Source: GCA-003244245 sp036494005 (GTDB lineage Bacteria > Actinomycetota > Actinomycetes > Mycobacteriales > Pseudonocardiaceae). From it: a stretch of 64,000 bases of DNA. Positions 27,123-36,629 of this stretch are shown here, one piece after another. The stretch covers positions 18,861-82,860 of the forward strand of contig DASXOV010000074.1 of NCBI GenBank assembly GCA_036494005.1. Direction: 5' to 3'. Numbering within the stretch: the first letter of the stretch is position 1; the number at the start of each line of letters is the position of its first letter. Made by a program: the position numbers and the translations under genes. Under the pieces are notes generated by a model. That model had not been told where the DNA came from. It made no database searches and worked only from the letters and a program-made list of their open reading frames with translations.

Positions 27123-27680
27123 GTGAATGGCGAGCGCTGCACCGCCCGCAAGACCAACGGAGACCCGTGCAGAGGCTGGAGAGTTGACGGGTCCGACAAG
27201 TGCAACCGGCACCTGTTCAATCCCACCGCCAGGGCCAAGGCAGCGGTGCGGGGCGAGGTCATGCGCTGGGGCCTCGGTGACACCACCACGGACCCCGGGG
27301 AGACCCTGCTCCGGTTGGTCAGCCAGGCCGCTACCCGCGCACAGCGGTACGCCGACGAGCTCGAGCAACTGGTGGCCGACTCCCCCAACCTGCGGGCCGC
27401 TCTGGTCGCCCAGTCCTATGGGGAGTTCGGGCCCACCGGGGAGTACGTGCGCGGCCTCGCCCAGTTGGAAGCGGCCGAGCGGGACCGGTGCGCCGGGTTC
27501 TGCGCCAAGGCCATCGCGGCAGGACTAGCGGAGCGGCAGGTCCACCTCGCCGAGAAGCAGGGAGCGCTGATCGCCGAGGTGCTGCGCGCCGTGCTGAACG
27601 ACCCCGAGCTCGGGCTGACAGAGCAGCAGCGGAGGGCGATGCCTCATGTCGCTCGACGCCATTTGTCTCTCGCAAGCTGA
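27123..27680 (+). CDS. terS: Terminase small subunit
   Basis: 185 aa from GTG 27123 behind AGAGAGGGAGG. The N-terminus CTARKTNGDPCRGWRVDG with DKCNRH is a small zinc-binding DNA-recognition motif found in one group of phage small terminases. The rest is helical with long amphipathic helices for ring assembly (RLVSQAATRAQRYADELEQL). Position directly before the large subunit, with a 35-nt overlap, supports the call. It recognises the packaging site and recruits the large subunit. Confidence 0.75.
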   Translation: MNGERCTARKTNGDPCRGWRVDGSDKCNRHLFNPTARAKAAVRGEVMRWGLGDTTTDPGETLLRLVSQAATRAQRYADELEQLVADSPNLRAALVAQSYGEFGPTGEYVRGLAQLEAAERDRCAGFCAKAIAAGLAERQVHLAEKQGALIAEVLRAVLNDPELGLTEQQRRAMPHVARRHLSLAS

Positions 27681-29157
27681 CCGGGCGGCGTGGGGATCCG
27701 CGCTCGACGAACTCGAACAGGACCAGCAGTCCGCGGCCCACCTCACCGACCCGTCGCTGTGGGTCGTTGATCGTCTCGACGAGCACGTGTGGTCCAAGCA
27801 GGACCAGATCATGCGCGCCGTGGTGGAGCACCGCCGCACCGCGGTCCGCTCCTGCCACTCGGCCGGCAAGTCGCATCTGGCGTCGCGGATCGTGGCGTGG
27901 TGGCTCAGTGTCCACGCGCCCGGTGAGGCGTTCGTGGTCACCACGGCACCCACCTACGCGCAGGTCCGGGCCATTCTGTGGCGCTACATCCGGCAGGCCC
28001 ACCGCAAGGGCAACCTGCCGGGGCGCGTGAACCAAACCGAATGGCACCTCGGCGAGGATCTCGTCGCGTTCGGCCGCAAACCCGCCGACCACGACGAGGC
28101 GGCCTTCCAGGGCATCCACGCCCGGTGGGTGCTGGTGGTGCTGGACGAGGCATCCGGCATCCCCGAGCAGTTGTGGGTCGCTGCGGATGCGCTGACCACC
28201 AACCCGGACTGTCGGATCCTCGCGATCGGCAACCCGGACAACTCGGCGTCGCACTTCGCCCGGGTGTGCAACCCGGGCAGCTTGTGGCACGTCATCGGTG
28301 TCTCGGCGTTCGACACCCCGAACTTCACCGACGAGCAGGTCCCCGACGAGCTGCGCCAGCTGCTGATCAGCCGGTCGTGGGCGGAGGAGAAGCTCCTCGA
28401 GTGGGGCGAAGACAACCCCATCTACCGCTCCAAGGTTCTCGGCGAGTTCTCTGTCGACGACCCCGGCCGGGTAATCCGGGGGTCCGACCTCGCCGCGTGC
28501 CGCATCGCCCCGCACGACCCTCGGGCCGCCGGCGAACTGACCCCGGTCGAGTTGGGTGTCGATGTGGGTGGCGGCGGGGACGAGACCGTGGTCCGGGAGC
28601 GCCGCGGCGTGGTGGCGGGCCGGGAGTGGCGGGAGTTCTCCGACCAGCCGTCCACGATCGCCCCGCTGATCCTGCGGGCCATCCGCGAAACCGGCGCCGC
28701 TGCGGTGAAGGTCGACGAGATCGGTGTCGGCCGCGGCGTGATCGGCGAGTTGCAGAACATGGCGGCCGCGGACCGGCATCAGGCCCGGATCGTCCCGGTG
28801 AACGTGTCGACAGCGGCCCGCCGGGTGGACCAGTTCGAGAACGTGCGGGCCGAGATCTGGTGGGAGATCGGCCGGCTGCTCTCGCAGGACCGGCAGTGGG
28901 ACCTGTCGGGGATGGACAACGCGGACACCACGGTGGCCCAGTTGTTGGAGCCGCGCTGGGAGGTCGGGCCGAAGGGCCGGATCCGGATCGAGAAGAAAGA
29001 CGAGATCCGGAAGCGTCTCGGCCGGTCCCCGGACAACGCGGACGCCCTGCTGCTGGCGTTCTACACCCCGAAGGGCTCGGCGACGGGCTTCCTCGATCAA
29101 CTGGTCAGCAGTGACCAGCAGCAAGACAACAGTGCTTCACTGACTCTCGGGAGATAA
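27646..29157 (+). CDS. terL: Terminase large subunit
   Basis: 503 aa. RSCHSAGKSHLAS is the Walker A loop, VLVVLDEASGIPEQ the Walker B with catalytic Glu, and ILAIGNPDNSASHF the motif III coupling segment. The C-terminal part holds an RNase H-like nuclease with ELGVDVGGGGDETVV and VKVDEIGVGRGVIGEL as acidic strands and DNADALLLAF at the end. Full length for the family. It drives ATP-dependent DNA packaging and cuts the genome. Confidence 0.92.
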   Translation: MSLDAICLSQADRAAWGSALDELEQDQQSAAHLTDPSLWVVDRLDEHVWSKQDQIMRAVVEHRRTAVRSCHSAGKSHLASRIVAWWLSVHAPGEAFVVTTAPTYAQVRAILWRYIRQAHRKGNLPGRVNQTEWHLGEDLVAFGRKPADHDEAAFQGIHARWVLVVLDEASGIPEQLWVAADALTTNPDCRILAIGNPDNSASHFARVCNPGSLWHVIGVSAFDTPNFTDEQVPDELRQLLISRSWAEEKLLEWGEDNPIYRSKVLGEFSVDDPGRVIRGSDLAACRIAPHDPRAAGELTPVELGVDVGGGGDETVVRERRGVVAGREWREFSDQPSTIAPLILRAIRETGAAAVKVDEIGVGRGVIGELQNMAAADRHQARIVPVNVSTAARRVDQFENVRAEIWWEIGRLLSQDRQWDLSGMDNADTTVAQLLEPRWEVGPKGRIRIEKKDEIRKRLGRSPDNADALLLAFYTPKGSATGFLDQLVSSDQQQDNSASLTLGR

Positions 29158-29160
29158 CTC

Positions 29161-29406
29161 ATGGCTCGACACTCTGCGACCAGCACCCCCCGGTTCCCTT
29201 CGGTTCGTCGTTCCGCTGCGGTGTGCGCCGCGGTGGTCCCCGCCGGGTTCCTCGTACTCGGTGGCGTGGCGGCGGCGGGCACGGACGTCCCGGTGTGTCA
29301 CGACAACGTGGTGTGCGCACCGGTCAACGCCGGACCGGTGAACGTGCACGACCTGCTGGTGCCGGTCAACATCCCGGTGACCATTCACGACGTGCTTGGC
29401 GGCTAG
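29161..29406 (+). CDS. Secreted or membrane-anchored small protein
   Basis: 81 aa. The N-terminal region has basic residues then AAVCAAVVPAGFLVLGGVAA, a signal peptide or anchor, with AAAG as a possible cleavage region. The mature part carries two Cys and a PVNAGPVNVHDLLVPVNIPV beta-like repeat. It looks like a short exported chaplin-like peptide; function in phage unknown. Confidence 0.5.
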   Translation: MARHSATSTPRFPSVRRSAAVCAAVVPAGFLVLGGVAAAGTDVPVCHDNVVCAPVNAGPVNVHDLLVPVNIPVTIHDVLGG

Positions 29407-29668
29407 CGGAACAGCGGGTGCGGGCGATCGTTTTCGCTACGTGCGGCGGGGGTGTGCGGTGGCCGCTTTGCTGTGGGTGCTGTGGCCTCTCGGTGGTCTG
29501 CACGACGGGTGGGTGCAGACCTACCCGAACATCCTCGCCTCGGTGCTGTGCGGGATCGCGCTGTGGCTGTGGGGACGCCGCCACCTGCGGCGTCTCCATC
29601 TACGCCACCGGGAGTTGCTGGACACGCACCGACGCATCCTGGAGGCCGTGGAGGGGCGCGCCCCGTGA
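29396..29668 (+). CDS. Two-pass membrane protein
   Basis: 90 aa from TTG 29396; GTG 29441 (75 aa) is an alternative and neither has a good ribosome site. CAVAALLWVLWPLGG and PNILASVLCGIALWLW are two membrane spans, followed by a basic amphipathic tail (LRRLHLRHRELLDTHRRIL). GTGA overlap with the YkgJ-like gene. Confidence 0.5.
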   Translation: MAASGTAGAGDRFRYVRRGCAVAALLWVLWPLGGLHDGWVQTYPNILASVLCGIALWLWGRRHLRRLHLRHRELLDTHRRILEAVEGRAP

Positions 29669-30063
29669 CTGACTGTGCGCGATGCGGGGACTGTTGCGAC
29701 CCAGTGATCATCACTTTCGATCCGAAGGAACGCGCTGCCGCGAGGATCGCTGAGGACGGCGACAAGATGCCGGACTGGGCGCGTCACCAGTACCAGTTCT
29801 TCCTGGACAACTGGACAAGCACGAGCACCTTCACCGCCGCCGACGGCGACACCGTGCACCGGGTGCGCTGCGACCAGTTCAACCCGGACACCCGCCAGTG
29901 CGAGGCGCATGACGACAGGCCGCGGGTGTGCTCGGAGTTCCCCTGGTATGGCCGCTCCCCGCACGACCCGGACAGTCGCGGCATCGCGGACTCCCTGTCC
30001 CCACGCTGCTCCTACCACGCCGACGTGCGCACCATGCTTCCGATCGTCGAGGTTCGCTCATGA
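29665..30063 (+). CDS. YkgJ-type Cys-cluster protein
   Basis: 132 aa from GTG 29665. CARCGDCCDPVIITFDPKER at the N-terminus, then CDQFNPDTRQCEAHDDRPRV and CSEFPWYG, the C-x2-C-GxCC ... C ... C ... C pattern of the YkgJ family, which binds iron-sulphur or zinc. These proteins are common in actinophages between terminase and portal. Role unknown. ATGA overlap with the next gene. Confidence 0.75.
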   Translation: MTDCARCGDCCDPVIITFDPKERAAARIAEDGDKMPDWARHQYQFFLDNWTSTSTFTAADGDTVHRVRCDQFNPDTRQCEAHDDRPRVCSEFPWYGRSPHDPDSRGIADSLSPRCSYHADVRTMLPIVEVRS

Positions 30064-30212
30064 CCACCGCAGATCCCGAGCACGAGTGCGCCCCGCCCGA
30101 TCCTGGTGACGGCCTGACAGTCACCTTCTACACCTGCGGGTGCGGCCAGACGTGGCTGTTGCACCGCGATGGTGACAACCCGGGCGAGTGGCAGATGGTC
30201 AACCAGGACTGA
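30060..30212 (+). CDS. 50-aa hypothetical protein
   Basis: Begins MTTADPEHECAPPDPGDGLT, then FYTCGCGQTWLLHRDG, a small zinc-knuckle candidate, and WQMVNQD. Coupled to the YkgJ-like gene by ATGA and ends 16 nt before the portal start. Confidence 0.55.
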   Translation: MTTADPEHECAPPDPGDGLTVTFYTCGCGQTWLLHRDGDNPGEWQMVNQD

Positions 30213-30228
30213 CCCCGGGGGTGTCGCA

Positions 30229-32925
30229 GTGTCGAAGCGCCGCCACCGGAATCTGACGAAGGCCGCGGCGCGCCCTGTCGCACCCGCTGCCACGTTCACC
30301 GCCGAGCAGGTGCAGGCACTGCTGCAGTCCCAGAACAAGACGGGCCAGCTGGCGACGATGCTGCCCCGCACCGACCCGCAGGTGCCGTTCGGGCCTGGCC
30401 TACCCCTGCAGCCCTCCCTGATCGACCCGCCGCGCGATGACGGATCTGGGCGCAGCGAACCCCGCATCTACGAGTACCCGGTCACGATCAACCTCCCGGG
30501 TGTCTCCGACCGGCACGTGCCGTGGAAGGTGCTCCGGGATGCTGCCGAAATCCCGATCGTCAGGGATTGCATCCGCATCCGGAAAAGCAAGCTCGCGGCC
30601 CGCGAATGGGACATTGTCATCACCAAGCGGGCGTTGCAGACCTACAAGCAGCAGGACCCCGACACGTCGTCGGTGCAGATCAAGAAGGATCTGCGGGACA
30701 AGCTGAACCCGGAGATCGCGCGGCTCATCGAGTTCTGGCAGCAACCCGACCCGCAGCAAGGTGAGGACTTCGCCGCGTGGGCCACGAAGGGGCTCGAAGA
30801 GCACCATGTGCTGGACGCCCTGGCGATCTACCCGTACCGCAACCGCGGCGGGCAGCAGATGGGGTTCCGCATCCTCGACGGATCCACGGTAAAGCCGTTG
30901 TTGGATCATCTCGGTGGCCGCCCCATGCCTCCGCAGCCCGCCTACCAGCAGGTGTTGTGGGGGTTCCCGCGGGGGGAGTTCGTCGCGGACTGCGACACCG
31001 ACGGGAAGGTGCTCAACGGGTACACCGCGGACCGCCTGATTTACCGGCGCCGTGAGCTTCGCACCTTCTCCCCTTACGGGATGTCCGGGGTGGAGCAGGC
31101 GCTGACCGATGTGGACCTCTACTTGAGGCGCCACGAGTGGAATAGGGGCCAGTGGTCTGATGGGGTGGCCCCCGCCGGGTGGATTTTGAACGACGGCGCC
31201 GAGTCGTGGACCCCGCAGCAGTTGGCGGAGTACTCCCGCGCGTTCAACGATCTCTATTCCGGTAAGACGCTGGAGCGGATGCGGTTTCATCTGCTGCCGC
31301 CGGGGATGCACCCGCAGGAAACCGCTGATGTTGGGGAGAAGTTCAAACCCGACTACGACCTGCATTTGATCAAACTGGTGGCGATGCACCTGGACACCAC
31401 CATCGCCGAGTTGGGGTTCACCGAATCCAAGGGCCTCGGTTCCTCCGGGTATCACGAGGGCCAGGAGAACGTTCAGGAACGCAAAGCGGACGCCCCCGAC
31501 CAGCGGTGGCTGCAGGGCGTGCTCACCGGCATTTCCCGCACCTACCTGGGGATGCCCGACGAACTGGAGTTCCGTTTCCTCGGGTTGGACTCTGAGGATG
31601 AGGACGCGGCGGATGAGGTGCTGGACCGCCAAGTCAAGGGCGGCCGGTTGACCCTGAACGAGTCCCGGGAGGAGCAGGGCCGCGCCCCGTACTCCTTCGC
31701 CGAGGCCGACATGCCGATCGTGGAGACCGGCCGCGGGATCATCTTCCTGGAGAACTCGTCGAAGTTGGCGCCTCCGGGGGAGATGATCACCCCTGCGCAG
31801 GCCCCGCCGTCAACGGCCCCACCGGAGGGTGAGGACGCCCAGCCTGGCAGCGAGGACCCCGCGACCGGGCAGCAGCAGGGGCAGAAACCGGCGCCGAAAC
31901 CGGCGGCCGGGCAGGGGCAGCCGAAACCCGCCAGTGACGGGCAGGACGCGGCGAAGGCGGAGATCGCGGCGTTCTGGAAGTGGCACAAGAACGGCCACAC
32001 TGTGGGCCGCAGACCGTTCGTGTTCAAGGCTGCGACCCGCACCGACGCCATGCTCCACGAGGTGCCACTGGACCGCGTGGTGTTCAAGACTGCGGGTGGT
32101 GGTGCTCGCCCAAAAGTCCTGGACCCGAAGGACCGGGACGCGTGGCCGGCGTGGGCGAAGGACCGGGAGACCGCCAGGTTCTGGGCGGCCCGGATGCGGG
32201 AGGCTTTGAGTGGGGCACCGACCCGGATGATCGCCACCCGGTGGCTCGCCCTCCGCAAAACCACCACGGCTGATCCGCAGACCGAAGCCCGGCGCCGGGA
32301 CGCCCTCGCGTGGCTGTCGGCGCTGGGGTTCAGCGTGACCCCGCAGATCCGGCGCACGTTGACCGGCCTGTACACGGACGCCTACATGCTCGGGGACCAC
32401 TCCGCACAAGTCCTACTCGGTCAGATCGAGCACGACCCCGAGTGGAACGGGTGGCAACCCGGGGACACCGCGGCCACCACGGAGCGGATCGCCGAGGCGG
32501 ACCTGTCCCCCGGGTTGCAGCGCATGCTCGCCCAGGCCGACCGGATCGCCACCGGCATCAACCACACCCGGGCGCGGGACGTGGCCGAGGTGCTCGCGGA
32601 TGCGGTGGATGAGCAGCCCACCGTGGACGAACTGGACGCCGACCTGGCCGAGGTCCTAGAGGACGCCGACGCGGCGGAGATGATCGCCGAAACCGAGGTG
32701 GCCCGAGGGATCGCTCAGGCCGCCACGGACCGGTACACCATCGCGCCGGGGATCACCCGTTACCTGTGGGCCACGGGCTCGGGGAACGTGTGTGTCCGCT
32801 GCCAAGCCAACGAAGACGCGGGGCCGATCCTGATCGGCCAGTCCTTCCCGAACGGCGGGGCTCCTCCCCTCCATCCGAGGTGCGCCTGCGCGCTCCTGCC
32901 AGATTTGTCCGGATTGATCCTCTGA
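30229..32925 (+). CDS. Portal protein fused to MuF-like head protein
   Basis: 898 aa from GTG 30229. Residues about 80-510 form the portal: VPWKVLRDAAEIPIVRDCIR, WNRGQWSDGVAPAGWILNDG, VAMHLDTTIAELGFTESKGL and a KADAPDQRWLQGVLTGIS helix. A Pro/Gln-rich linker (residues about 520-570) leads to a second part whose end, ETEVARGIAQAATDRYTI, then LWATGSGNVCVRCQANEDAG and PPLHPRCACALLP, is the SPP1 gp7/MuF minor head domain with its Cys/His metal site. Usually these are two genes. The portal forms the DNA entry ring; MuF parts sit in the capsid. Confidence 0.85.
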   Translation: MSKRRHRNLTKAAARPVAPAATFTAEQVQALLQSQNKTGQLATMLPRTDPQVPFGPGLPLQPSLIDPPRDDGSGRSEPRIYEYPVTINLPGVSDRHVPWKVLRDAAEIPIVRDCIRIRKSKLAAREWDIVITKRALQTYKQQDPDTSSVQIKKDLRDKLNPEIARLIEFWQQPDPQQGEDFAAWATKGLEEHHVLDALAIYPYRNRGGQQMGFRILDGSTVKPLLDHLGGRPMPPQPAYQQVLWGFPRGEFVADCDTDGKVLNGYTADRLIYRRRELRTFSPYGMSGVEQALTDVDLYLRRHEWNRGQWSDGVAPAGWILNDGAESWTPQQLAEYSRAFNDLYSGKTLERMRFHLLPPGMHPQETADVGEKFKPDYDLHLIKLVAMHLDTTIAELGFTESKGLGSSGYHEGQENVQERKADAPDQRWLQGVLTGISRTYLGMPDELEFRFLGLDSEDEDAADEVLDRQVKGGRLTLNESREEQGRAPYSFAEADMPIVETGRGIIFLENSSKLAPPGEMITPAQAPPSTAPPEGEDAQPGSEDPATGQQQGQKPAPKPAAGQGQPKPASDGQDAAKAEIAAFWKWHKNGHTVGRRPFVFKAATRTDAMLHEVPLDRVVFKTAGGGARPKVLDPKDRDAWPAWAKDRETARFWAARMREALSGAPTRMIATRWLALRKTTTADPQTEARRRDALAWLSALGFSVTPQIRRTLTGLYTDAYMLGDHSAQVLLGQIEHDPEWNGWQPGDTAATTERIAEADLSPGLQRMLAQADRIATGINHTRARDVAEVLADAVDEQPTVDELDADLAEVLEDADAAEMIAETEVARGIAQAATDRYTIAPGITRYLWATGSGNVCVRCQANEDAGPILIGQSFPNGGAPPLHPRCACALLPDLSGLIL

Positions 32926-32976
32926 GAAGAGATTTTCCCCTTGTGCCTGGCCGGATGGCCGTAAGGAGCACGCCTG

Positions 32977-34530
32977 ATGGCTGACACGCTGACCTATGTC
33001 TACGCGGCCGACATCACCAAGTCGGAGCGGGACGACAACGGCGACCTGCTGGTGTACGGCAAGGCCACCGGATCCGATCTGGACATGGACGGGCAGCGTT
33101 GCGACCCGGAGTGGCTCAAGACGGCCATGCCCGCCTGGTTCGAGTGGGGCAACATCCGCGAGATGCACCAGCCTGTGTGCGCTGGTGTCGGTGTCGAGCT
33201 GACCAATGACGGCGACGACTGGTACATCAAGTCGAAGGTCGTCGACCCGGGCACCGCGAAGAAGATCGAGGCGGGCGCGCTCAAGGGCTACTCGATCGGC
33301 GTCAAGACGCCGGTGATCCGCAAGCGGGATGGTCAGGAGTGGATCGCGGGCGGCTCAATCTGCGAAACCTCCTACGTTGACCGGCCGTGCCTGCCGACGG
33401 CCAAGATGATGATCTGCAAGGCGGCGGGTGTCGATGCCCCGTTTGAGCCAGTGGAAGCCGAGGATGCAGCCGTAATGCCAGTGCCCACCCCGGCCGATCT
33501 GGCGAAGTCGCTGAGCAAGACCAGCGCGCTGACGGACGAGGCCACCGGGGCACCCGCCGAGCAGGTCACGGAGGAGGGCGAGCTGGAGCGGCAGCCCGCG
33601 GCCGAGGACACCGGCGGCGACGCGCAGCGGGTCACCGTCGAGGTGAAGGGCGCCGGGTTCGACTCCGATGAGATCGTGAAGCGCATCGTCGCCGAACTCG
33701 GGAAGCGGCAGTTCACCCAGTCCGAGCGGGATGACGCCGCCGACAAGGACCAAGCGCTCCCAGACGGGTCGTTCCCGATCAAGTCGGTGGCCGACTTGAA
33801 GAACGCTATTCAGGCGATCGGCCGGGCGAAGGACCCCGCGAAAGCGAAGGCCCACATCAAGGCCCGCGCGAAGGCGCTCGGTAAGGAGAACCTGGTCCCC
33901 GACGGGTGGAAGGGCGCCGACCCGGATCTGACCAAGGTCGACGGGGAGCAGACCCACGACCCGGCGGAGATCGCCGCTGTCCGCGACGGGCTGATCAGCC
34001 TCATCAAGGCCGAACTGGACGAACTGTCCGAGGGCGACCCGGAGTTGTGCGACGTCGGGGAACTGCTGTGCTCGCTGAAGTACTTGATGTGCTGGTGGGA
34101 GGGCGAAGCCGCCGCCGGTGAGACCGACGCGCCGTACGAGCGCCCAACCGAGGAGACCGTGCTGATGGCCGCCCAGCCCACCACCGTGAAGACCGAGACC
34201 TCCGAGCCCGAGAAGCCGGGCCCGACCGATGATGATGCGCACCTCACCGAGCTGGTGAAGAGCGCTGTCGCTGACGCGTTGAAGACCTCCGAGGAGCGCA
34301 TGAAGGCGCTGGAGGCCGATCTCGCGAAGGCTTTGGCGCTGCCGGAACCGGGAGGACCGGTGCTCACACGCACCGCAACCCAGGAAGCGCAGGCCCGCAA
34401 CACCGACGCCACGCGGATGGAATCCGAGGCCAACGACCTGCTGCGGAAGGCAGCGGCGGCCACGGACACCTATCTCGCGCAGGGCTACCGGGAGCGGGCG
34501 CGGCAACTGCTGGAGAAGGCAGCCGCGTAG
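32977..34530 (+). CDS. XkdF-like capsid maturation protease with scaffold tail
   Basis: 517 aa behind TAAGGAGCA. The N-terminal 160 residues, VYGKATGSDLDMDGQRCDPE, NIREMHQPVCAGVGVEL, GALKGYSIGVKTPVI and GGSICETSYVDRPCLPTAKM, match the XkdF/prohead serine protease group (His in EMHQ, Ser in GYSIG). Around residues 260-310, DGSFPIKSVADLKNAIQAIG and AKAHIKARAKALG form a small domain often attached to these proteases. The acidic, helical C-terminus (EERMKALEADLAKALAL) looks like a fused scaffold. It would process the prohead. Confidence 0.8.
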   Translation: MADTLTYVYAADITKSERDDNGDLLVYGKATGSDLDMDGQRCDPEWLKTAMPAWFEWGNIREMHQPVCAGVGVELTNDGDDWYIKSKVVDPGTAKKIEAGALKGYSIGVKTPVIRKRDGQEWIAGGSICETSYVDRPCLPTAKMMICKAAGVDAPFEPVEAEDAAVMPVPTPADLAKSLSKTSALTDEATGAPAEQVTEEGELERQPAAEDTGGDAQRVTVEVKGAGFDSDEIVKRIVAELGKRQFTQSERDDAADKDQALPDGSFPIKSVADLKNAIQAIGRAKDPAKAKAHIKARAKALGKENLVPDGWKGADPDLTKVDGEQTHDPAEIAAVRDGLISLIKAELDELSEGDPELCDVGELLCSLKYLMCWWEGEAAAGETDAPYERPTEETVLMAAQPTTVKTETSEPEKPGPTDDDAHLTELVKSAVADALKTSEERMKALEADLAKALALPEPGGPVLTRTATQEAQARNTDATRMESEANDLLRKAAAATDTYLAQGYRERARQLLEKAAA

Positions 34531-34559
34531 CGCGTTTCCCTGCCCGTTTCCCCCCTTCA

Positions 34560-34584
34560 CCCCGCCGGTGTGCGGGGTTTTCTT
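34560..34584 (+). terminator. Attenuator before the capsid gene
   Basis: CCCCGC (34560-34565) and GCGGGG (34572-34577) with a 6-nt loop, then TTTTCTT. Probably sets the relative amounts of protease and capsid messages. Confidence 0.75.
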
Positions 34585-34601
34585 GTGAAAGGAGCCGTTT
34601 C

Positions 34602-36332
34602 GTGGCTCTCCCCGCTAACGTCGAACTGCTGTTCGGCGAGCGCCCTGAGGCGCCGAAACTCCCCGCCGCCGAGGTGTCGGCACGGTTCGATGAACTCACC
34701 AAGGCCATCGACGTCGCCCCCCAGCGGGAGGTGTCCCGGGAGGACGTCGCCGGGTTCGCCAAGGGCCAGCGCATCGAGTTCGGCCGCGCCCAGGCGCCCA
34801 CCTCGGCGTACGATGCGCTGTCCAAGTCTCTGACCCCGGACATTCGCAAGGGCCTCTCCGAGGATGACCTCGCGTCGGTGTCGGCAGCCCTCGAGCAGTT
34901 GAAGGCCGCGACCCCGAGCCTGACGAAGGACATCAACCTCACCAACCCGATTTCGACCGGTTTGGTCGCTTTCGACCTTGAGGCTCCTGCGAAAATGCTT
35001 TTTCCGCGGCCGACGCCGCTGCGGAACCGTATCCCCCGTACTCGCGGGTACGGCACCAGCCACAAGTTCAAGGTGATCTCCGGTATCACCGGCTCGGGCA
35101 CCGGCGGTGTGGGGAACCTTCACCCCGGCATCGTGGACAGCACGCAGACGAACTTCGCGGTTTCCGGTGCCAGTAACTCGCTGTACTACCACCGGGGCCC
35201 GAAGATCAGCTACGCCGGGTACGACGTCACCGTGCCCTACGTGCAGAACGGCGTCTCGGATGAGGTGACCTGGTCCGCGCAGTTCGCCGGCCAGGGCTAC
35301 CAGGACATTCGGTCGCTGTCCCGCACCAGCCTGCTGTACTCCAGCATGCTGATGGAGGAGCGGCTGCTGCTCATGAACCGCGGCACCACTTCCGGGTTCT
35401 CCGGGGCCATGGCCGCCCCTACCGGTGTGACCCTCACCGACCGGGCACCGGCCGCCGGGGAGACTGCGCTGTCCGGGGTGACCACCAACATCTACGTCAA
35501 GGTCACCTCTGATGCGGGGGCGTTCGGCGAGTCCGTGGCCACCGCCGCCGCGACCGTGGCCGTCACCTCCGGGCACGTCGTGGACCTGGCCTTCACCGAC
35601 GCCGCGCAGGCACTGGGCTACAACTATTACGTGTCCACCGGCGCGTCGGATCCGGGGGACGCGTCCCGCTGGTTCTGGCAGCGCGTCTCTGGCCTCCCGA
35701 CCGGAGGGAAGATCGTCCTGCAGGGCGCGCTCCCCACCGGCGGGAAGACGGTGCCCACCTCGGACACCTCCGCCTACCCGGCGGCCTATGACGGCATCCT
35801 GCCGATCGTGATGGGCGCCAACTCCGGGTACAACAAGAAGATCAACGCCGCGTTCGCGACCGGTGGAAGCGCCGGAACCGAACTGCAGTCCGGTTTCTCC
35901 AGCCTCTACGACTCGGTGAAGGCCGACCCGGACAGGGCGTTGTTCAACGGCGCCGACCGCAAGCAGCTCTCCGAGGCGCTGAAGACCGGGAACTCCACCA
36001 ACTACCAACTGAAGATCACGCAGGACGAAATCTCCGGTGTGACCCTCGGTGACGTGGCGGTGGCGGTCCTCAACGAGGTGACGGGTAAGCGCGTCGAGTT
36101 CGAGGTGCACCCGTGGCTGCCGCAGGGGGTCGTGCCGATCCTCTCGGACACGCTGCCTCTGCCGGATTCGCAGGTCAGCAACGTGTGGTCCGTGGTGAAC
36201 GTGCAGGACTACATGGGTGTGGACTGGCCGGTGCTGCAGTTCACCTACGACACCTCGTCGTACTGGTTCGGGACGTTCATCTGCTACGCCCCGCAGTGGA
36301 ACGGGTGTCTCAGCGGGATCACGAAGGCCTGA
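34602..36332 (+). CDS. Major capsid protein with Ig-like insertion
   Basis: 576 aa from GTG 34602 behind GAAAGGAGCC. Residues 1-110 are helical and may act as a delta/scaffold domain. The HK97-type core starts near TNPISTGLVAFDLEAPAKML and PTPLRNRIPRTRGYG. Residues about 265-365 (PTGVTLTDRAPAAGETALSG to YYVSTGASDPGDAS) read as a fibronectin/Ig-like domain inserted into the fold, probably displayed on the capsid surface. The C-terminus VLQFTYDTSSYWFGTFICYA returns to core strands. Position and length support the call. Confidence 0.85.
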   Translation: MALPANVELLFGERPEAPKLPAAEVSARFDELTKAIDVAPQREVSREDVAGFAKGQRIEFGRAQAPTSAYDALSKSLTPDIRKGLSEDDLASVSAALEQLKAATPSLTKDINLTNPISTGLVAFDLEAPAKMLFPRPTPLRNRIPRTRGYGTSHKFKVISGITGSGTGGVGNLHPGIVDSTQTNFAVSGASNSLYYHRGPKISYAGYDVTVPYVQNGVSDEVTWSAQFAGQGYQDIRSLSRTSLLYSSMLMEERLLLMNRGTTSGFSGAMAAPTGVTLTDRAPAAGETALSGVTTNIYVKVTSDAGAFGESVATAAATVAVTSGHVVDLAFTDAAQALGYNYYVSTGASDPGDASRWFWQRVSGLPTGGKIVLQGALPTGGKTVPTSDTSAYPAAYDGILPIVMGANSGYNKKINAAFATGGSAGTELQSGFSSLYDSVKADPDRALFNGADRKQLSEALKTGNSTNYQLKITQDEISGVTLGDVAVAVLNEVTGKRVEFEVHPWLPQGVVPILSDTLPLPDSQVSNVWSVVNVQDYMGVDWPVLQFTYDTSSYWFGTFICYAPQWNGCLSGITKA

Positions 36333-36335
36333 CCA

Positions 36336-36629
36336 GTGCGGCTGGCCATGCCTGACGGTGCGGTGACGGGCGTCCAGGTCGAGGGCGCCCGCACCGGCCG
36401 CACCACCAACTATCAGGGCCGCATCGTCGAGGTCACCAATCCGCAGCATGAGAAGGCCCTCCGGGATCTGGGGGCGTTCCCGGTCAACCTGGGTGGCCAG
36501 CCAGCCGGGGGCTACCGGTGCGGGTCCTGCGGTTTCGTCGCCTACTTCACGACCTGCGGGCGCTGCGGCGCCTCATGCCACCGAGAGGAACCCCACGATG
36601 CCTGCCGCGCAGAAGCCGACCGAGCCTGA
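36336..36629 (+). CDS. Zinc-ribbon protein in head operon
   Basis: 97 aa from GTG 36336 (ATG 36348 also possible). GRIVEVTNPQHEKALRDLGA resembles the first part of small head proteins; the C-terminal half has CGSCGFVAYFTTCGRCGASC, a four-Cys zinc ribbon. Overlaps the next gene by 32 nt. Confidence 0.65.
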   Translation: MRLAMPDGAVTGVQVEGARTGRTTNYQGRIVEVTNPQHEKALRDLGAFPVNLGGQPAGGYRCGSCGFVAYFTTCGRCGASCHREEPHDACRAEADRA

